From Halobacteroidaceae bacterium (GTDB lineage Bacteria > Bacillota > Halanaerobiia > B1SED10-174), in the NCBI GenBank assembly GCA_003550445.1, contig PUKG01000008.1, positions 1-5,314 of the forward strand: a DNA stretch of 5,314 nucleotides, written 5' to 3'. The notes beneath the pieces were generated by a model that saw only the letters and a list, made by a program, of their open reading frames with translations, had not been told where the DNA came from and searched no databases. The stretch's first letter is position 1, and each line of letters starts with the position of its first letter. The position numbers and the translations under genes are program-made. Of the stretch, positions 5,023 to 5,314 are shown piece after piece.

Positions 5023-5314
5023 ATGCCGCAGGAGCAAAAAAACTTTTTTCGTCTTAACATAGCTATTTTTGTCATATTTATTCTTTTATATTTTTCTCTG
5101 GTTTTTTCCAGCTCAGGCATCCAAATTTTTATGATTTTTTCCGGAGTTGTCCTCTTTTACGGGATTGGTTCTGGGGTTTTTTTCTTTTTCAAAATCAAAG
5201 AAAAACAGGATTTATCTTCAAAAAGCGAAAAAAGTGCCTTAAGAGATCCATTAACGGGTTTTCCCACAAGGGCTGGCTTTGAAGAGATCCTTAATGAACA
5301 ACTGGAAGTTGCGA
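5023..5314 (+). CDS. Membrane-anchored GGDEF protein, N-terminal part (cut by window end)
   Basis: Start of a likely diguanylate cyclase, the enzyme family making cyclic di-GMP from two GTP. The 97 visible codons encode a short polar start (MPQEQKNFFR) and two membrane helices (about 11-32 and 35-56) with a tight turn. A charged linker with KIKEKQ and KSEKSALR (57-73) follows, then ALRDPLTGFPTRAGFEEIL (71-89), which matches the DPLTGLPNR..FE signature opening GGDEF domains. The catalytic GG(D/E)EF loop is beyond the window, so activity cannot be judged. FPTR replaces the usual LPNR. The ATG at 5023 has AAGGGAG (5008-5014) 8 nt upstream. It begins 39 nt after the channel stop with no terminator between, so the two are probably co-transcribed. 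The frame runs open to base 5314. Confidence 0.88.
   Translation, partial: MPQEQKNFFRLNIAIFVIFILLYFSLVFSSSGIQIFMIFSGVVLFYGIGSGVFFFFKIKEKQDLSSKSEKSALRDPLTGFPTRAGFEEILNEQLEVA

Noticed and set aside
3967..5120. Minus-strand frames at 3967-4287 and 4524-5120
   Set aside because: They are antisense to the channel gene. The long Ser/Phe/Arg-rich translation is typical of the reverse of a Lys/Glu-rich coding strand, despite its 198-codon length.
1..5314. tRNA, rRNA, riboswitch, CRISPR array or phage genes
   Set aside because: Reading both strands I saw no cloverleaf, conserved rRNA stretch, regularly spaced repeats or recognisable phage or defence protein.

Overview
The window looks like a piece of a low-GC, Gram-positive-type anaerobe chromosome (Firmicutes, probably Clostridia or a thermophilic relative). 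This is an inference from AT-rich, purine-rich coding strands, strong GGAGG-type ribosome binding sites in front of many TTG and GTG starts, sigma-A-like promoters, and small hairpin-plus-T-run terminators. I cannot name the species.

Left part (1-1750, + strand): an ABC exporter pair. An ATPase with a TTG start overlaps a six-helix ABC-2 permease by ATGA. A 14-bp-stem terminator closes the pair, takes in the permease stop codon, and has T-rich tails in both directions.

Middle part (1853-3298, - strand): a probable three-gene operon read right to left from a near-consensus promoter (TTGACT-17-TATAAT) that carries a palindrome in its spacer. Its genes are a 210-aa protein of unknown function, a 130-aa Gly/Ala/Arg-rich protein and a roughly 75-aa three-helix membrane protein. 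The 130-aa gene is clearly GC-richer than its neighbours (53% in 2221-2580, against about 37% in three sampled lines of the 210-aa gene). It lies inside a perfect 15-bp inverted repeat (2133-2147 and 2593-2607), so it may be a small inserted cassette or be enclosed by a long-range RNA stem.

Right part: a small secreted two-cysteine peptide on the - strand (3519-3728), with its own promoter and hairpin terminator, is divergent from a + strand pair. That pair is a two-helix potassium channel with a cytoplasmic RCK domain (MthK type), followed 39 nt later by the start of a membrane-anchored GGDEF protein cut by the window end. The channel gene has a well-placed internal GGAGG-N9-ATG at the linker between pore and RCK domain, where MthK is known to start a second, soluble RCK product. 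This internal start and the repeat-flanked GC-rich gene are the two observations most worth following up. No tRNA, rRNA, CRISPR array or recognisable transposase is visible.
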